A stretch of 32,578 nt of DNA from Pseudomonadota bacterium (GTDB lineage Bacteria > Desulfobacterota > WTBG01 > JAPLJA01), in the NCBI GenBank assembly GCA_026388815.1, contig JAPLJA010000148.1, forward strand, positions 1-32,578, given 5' to 3'. Of the stretch, positions 30,162-32,578 are shown piece after piece. A program made the translations under genes and the position numbers. Below the pieces are notes generated by a model. It was not told where the DNA came from, made no database searches, and saw only the letters and a program-made list of their open reading frames with translations. Position 1 is the stretch's first letter, and the number at the start of each line of letters is the position of its first letter.

Positions 30162-30269
30162 CGTGAGGTGCTCTCCTTGCTAAAATGTCATTAAGGGGTA
30201 AAAATTGAGCGGCTAAAATGTGACTTTACCTTATGGGAATTCTTAATATTTTAACTCTTCATTAGAATA
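30162..30269 (+). other. carA-carB gap with AATTCTTAA/TTAACTCTTCA repeat words
   Basis: A 108-bp AT-rich gap containing no gene, no clear promoter and no SD for carB. GGAATTCTTAATATTTTAAC and CTCTTCATTAG (30236-30264) resemble the repeat at 20267-20325. Confidence 0.45.
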
Positions 30270-32578
30270 ATGCCCAAGCGAACTGACCTGAAGAAAATCC
30301 TCATTATCGGCTCCGGTCCCATTGTCATCGGCCAGGCCTGTGAATTTGACTATTCCGGGACTCAGGCCTGCAAAGCCCTGAAGGAAGAGGGATATGAAAT
30401 TGTGCTGGTGAACAGTAACCCTGCCACCATCATGACTGACCCGGGCACGGCTCATCATACCTACCTTGAACCGGTTACCCCGGAGATTCTTGAGAAGATA
30501 ATCGAAAAGGAGAGACCTGACGCCCTCCTCCCCACTCTCGGTGGTCAGACAGGATTGAATGTGGCAGCAGTCCTGTCTGAGCGGGGAGTGCTGAAACAGT
30601 ACAATGTCGAGATGATCGGCGCCAACTATGACGCCATCAGGAAGGCGGAAGACAGGGAGCTCTTCAAGAAGGCAATGACGAAGATCGGGCTTGACCTGCC
30701 GAAAAGCGGTTTTGCTCATTCTCCTGAAGAGGCTCTTAAAGTCGTCAGAGAAATCGGGTTCCCCGCTATCATCCGCCCGAGCTTTACCCTCGGCGGTACT
30801 GGCGGATCAGTTGCTTATAATGAGAAGGAGTTCGCGGAACTCGCAGCTTACGGGATTGAAAGCAGCATGATCAGCGAGATCCTGATCGAAGAATCGGTAC
30901 TGGGCTGGAAGGAGTTTGAGCTGGAGGTGATGAGAGACCTCAGGGATAACGTGGTCATCATCTGTTCCATAGAAAACTTTGATCCCATGGGGGTCCATAC
31001 CGGGGACAGCATTACCGTGGCCCCTGCCCAGACGCTAACTGACAAAGAGTATCAAATGATGAGAGACGCCGCTATCGCCGTAATCCGTGAGATCGGCGTA
31101 GAGACCGGCGGTTCTAATATCCAGTTTGCCATCCACCCCGAGAACGGCAGAATGGTAATAATAGAGATGAATCCCCGGGTTTCCCGGAGTTCTGCCCTGG
31201 CTTCAAAGGCTACCGGATTTCCCATAGCAAAAATTGCAGCAAAACTTGCGGTAGGATATACACTCGACGAGATTGCAAATGACATTACCAAGGAAACTCC
31301 TGCCTCGTTCGAGCCTACCATTGACTACTGCGTGGTAAAGATACCCCGCTTCACCTTTGAAAAGTTTCCGGAAGCCAATCCCACCCTCACCATCTCCATG
31401 AAGTCGGTGGGAGAGATTATGGCTATCGGCCGCACCTTCAAAGAAGCACTTCAGAAAGGACTGCGCTCTCTCGAAATCGGCAGGAGCGGTTTCGGTGCCG
31501 ATGGAAAGGATACCGTTTTTGAGGAGCTGAAGCGCTCTATCCCTGATTCTGAGCTGAATCACAAAATCAGAGAAAAGCTGACAATCCCCTGCGCAGAAAG
31601 GATATTTTTCATACGGTATGCACTCCAGAACCAGATGAGTGTTGAAGAGATCTGCAAACTTACAAAGATAGATCCCTGGTTCATCCATAATCTGAAGGAG
31701 ATTGTTGAGTTGGAAGAAGAGATAAAGTTGCAAGCTGCACGATGCAAGATGCAAGTTAACACTTTCCCTAAAGAGCTCTTAAAAAGGGCGAAGGAATTTG
31801 GTTTCTCTGATAGACAGCTCGCTTTTCTCCTTGGAAGCGATGAGCTTTCCATCCGTAAGCTCAGGAAGCAGCATGGCATTGAGGCGGTATTCAAGCTGGT
31901 TGACACCTGTGCAGCCGAATTTGAGGCCTATACACCCTACTATTACTCGACCTACGAAGAAGAGGACGAAGTGAAGGTCACCTCCCGGAAGAAGATCATG
32001 ATCCTTGGTGGCGGTCCTAACAGGATCGGGCAGGGGATAGAATTCGACTACTGCTGCGTTCACGCCTCGTTTGCGCTCCAGGAGCTTGGATATGAAACCA
32101 TTATGGTGAACAGCAATCCCGAAACGGTGAGCACCGACTACGATACCTCGAGCAAACTTTACTTTGAACCCCTGACTCTGGAGGACATTCTCAATATTGT
32201 TGAGCGGGAAAAACCTGACGGGGTTATCGTCCAGTTCGGCGGGCAGACTCCCCTGAATCTTGCGGTACCTCTCTATCAGGCAGGCGTTCCCATTATCGGG
32301 ACAACGCCGGACAGTATCGACCTGGCAGAGGACAGGGATAGATTCAAGGAACTGTTGAACAAACTCCGCCTCCACCAGGCACCGAACGGCATGGCTTCTT
32401 CCCTTAACGAGGCGCAATGCGTTGCCCGAAAGATCGGGTTTCCACTCATAGTAAGGCCTTCGTATGTCCTCGGCGGGAGGGCTATGAAGATCGTCTATGA
32501 TGAAGATTCTCTCGAGGAGTTCTTCAAAAAGGCAATTCAGGCATCTCCTGAACATCCTGTTCTCATAGACAAGTTCCT
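30270..32578 (+). CDS. carB: carbamoyl-phosphate synthase large subunit, N-terminal 769 residues (runs off the right edge)
   Basis: The ATG at 30270 opens [20 protein letters not shown], followed by [20 protein letters not shown]. The first ATP-grasp half has [22 protein letters not shown] and [19 protein letters not shown] helical oligomerisation domain follows, then the second half with [31 protein letters not shown] and [11 protein letters not shown]. About 300 C-terminal residues lie outside the window. It makes carbamoyl phosphate from bicarbonate, ammonia (from CarA) and two ATP. Around 31727-31757 the oligomerisation domain carries a Cys/Gln/Met-rich [10 protein letters not shown] stretch where homologues have a short loop; its DNA is a GATGCAAG-type word repeat. 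No recognisable SD precedes the start. Confidence 0.96.
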   Translation, partial: MPKRTDLKKILIIGSGPIVIGQACEFDYSGTQACKALKEEGYEIVLVNSNPATIMTDPGTAHHTYLEPVTPEILEKIIEKERPDALLPTLGGQTGLNVAAVLSERGVLKQYNVEMIGANYDAIRKAEDRELFKKAMTKIGLDLPKSGFAHSPEEALKVVREIGFPAIIRPSFTLGGTGGSVAYNEKEFAELAAYGIESSMISEILIEESVLGWKEFELEVMRDLRDNVVIICSIENFDPMGVHTGDSITVAPAQTLTDKEYQMMRDAAIAVIREIGVETGGSNIQFAIHPENGRMVIIEMNPRVSRSSALASKATGFPIAKIAAKLAVGYTLDEIANDITKETPASFEPTIDYCVVKIPRFTFEKFPEANPTLTISMKSVGEIMAIGRTFKEALQKGLRSLEIGRSGFGADGKDTVFEELKRSIPDSELNHKIREKLTIPCAERIFFIRYALQNQMSVEEICKLTKIDPWFIHNLKEIVELEEEIKLQAARCKMQVNTFPKELLKRAKEFGFSDRQLAFLLGSDELSIRKLRKQHGIEAVFKLVDTCAAEFEAYTPYYYSTYEEEDEVKVTSRKKIMILGGGPNRIGQGIEFDYCCVHASFALQELGYETIMVNSNPETVSTDYDTSSKLYFEPLTLEDILNIVEREKPDGVIVQFGGQTPLNLAVPLYQAGVPIIGTTPDSIDLAEDRDRFKELLNKLRLHQAPNGMASSLNEAQCVARKIGFPLIVRPSYVLGGRAMKIVYDEDSLEEFFKKAIQASPEHPVLIDKF

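Noticed and set aside
1-32578. CRISPR arrays, tRNA/rRNA genes, insertion sequences
   Set aside because: No regularly spaced direct repeats, cloverleaf with T-loop consensus, or transposase ORF was recognised on reading both strands; a dedicated scan was not possible.

Overview
This looks like a chromosomal window from an uncultured, probably anaerobic, Gram-negative-type bacterium. The evidence is SD-led genes with some TTG/GTG starts, sigma-54 regulation, many ferredoxin-type Cys clusters, a hydrogenase-delta (MvhD) protein and a split, archaeal-type glutamate synthase. The lineage cannot be fixed from this sequence alone; Desulfobacterota-like or candidate-phylum bacteria would fit. No rRNA, tRNA, CRISPR array or transposase was seen.

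Layout. 1-1086 (minus): truncated Ppx/GppA phosphatase and a histidine phosphatase. 1186-2998 (plus): a two-gene ABC-2 exporter. 3002-13176 (minus): an accessory locus that reads as a RiPP-like (ribosomally made, modified peptide) cluster. In transcription order it holds a zinc-ribbon/RDD membrane protein, a 40-residue candidate precursor peptide (12052-12174), a decayed second RDD copy, a radical SAM/SPASM enzyme with an N-terminal PqqD-like domain, a 29-codon mini-ORF, a second radical SAM enzyme, an HprK-like kinase, an exported gingipain-fold (C25) protease, an S26-type peptidase with Cys in place of the usual Ser, and an NTP_transf_5-type nucleotidyltransferase. The precursor has its own promoter and strong SD and is followed by an intrinsic terminator; the maturation genes appear to restart from a separate promoter.

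13255-16127 (minus): rsmE and a PAS-PAS sigma-54 activator. Divergent to it (plus) is a CoA-acylating aldehyde dehydrogenase preceded by a -24/-12 element, overlapped by a ferritin-like gene.

18480-28942 (plus) is a nitrogen-assimilation region. It contains an FMN-binding glutamate synthase-family protein behind a sigma-70 promoter and an attenuator-like hairpin; an OmpR-type regulator with a degenerate receiver; glnA preceded by four 5-mers spaced exactly 11 bp; then MvhD, a GltB paralogue that lost its catalytic motifs, a bona fide GltB FMN domain, and an amidotransferase-GXGXG protein. No GltD is present, so reductant may enter through MvhD/ferredoxin clusters. 29073-32578 (plus): carA and truncated carB, using the glutamine made upstream. 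Several intergenic gaps carry short word-like or palindromic repeats, and a similar repeat seems to sit in frame inside carB.
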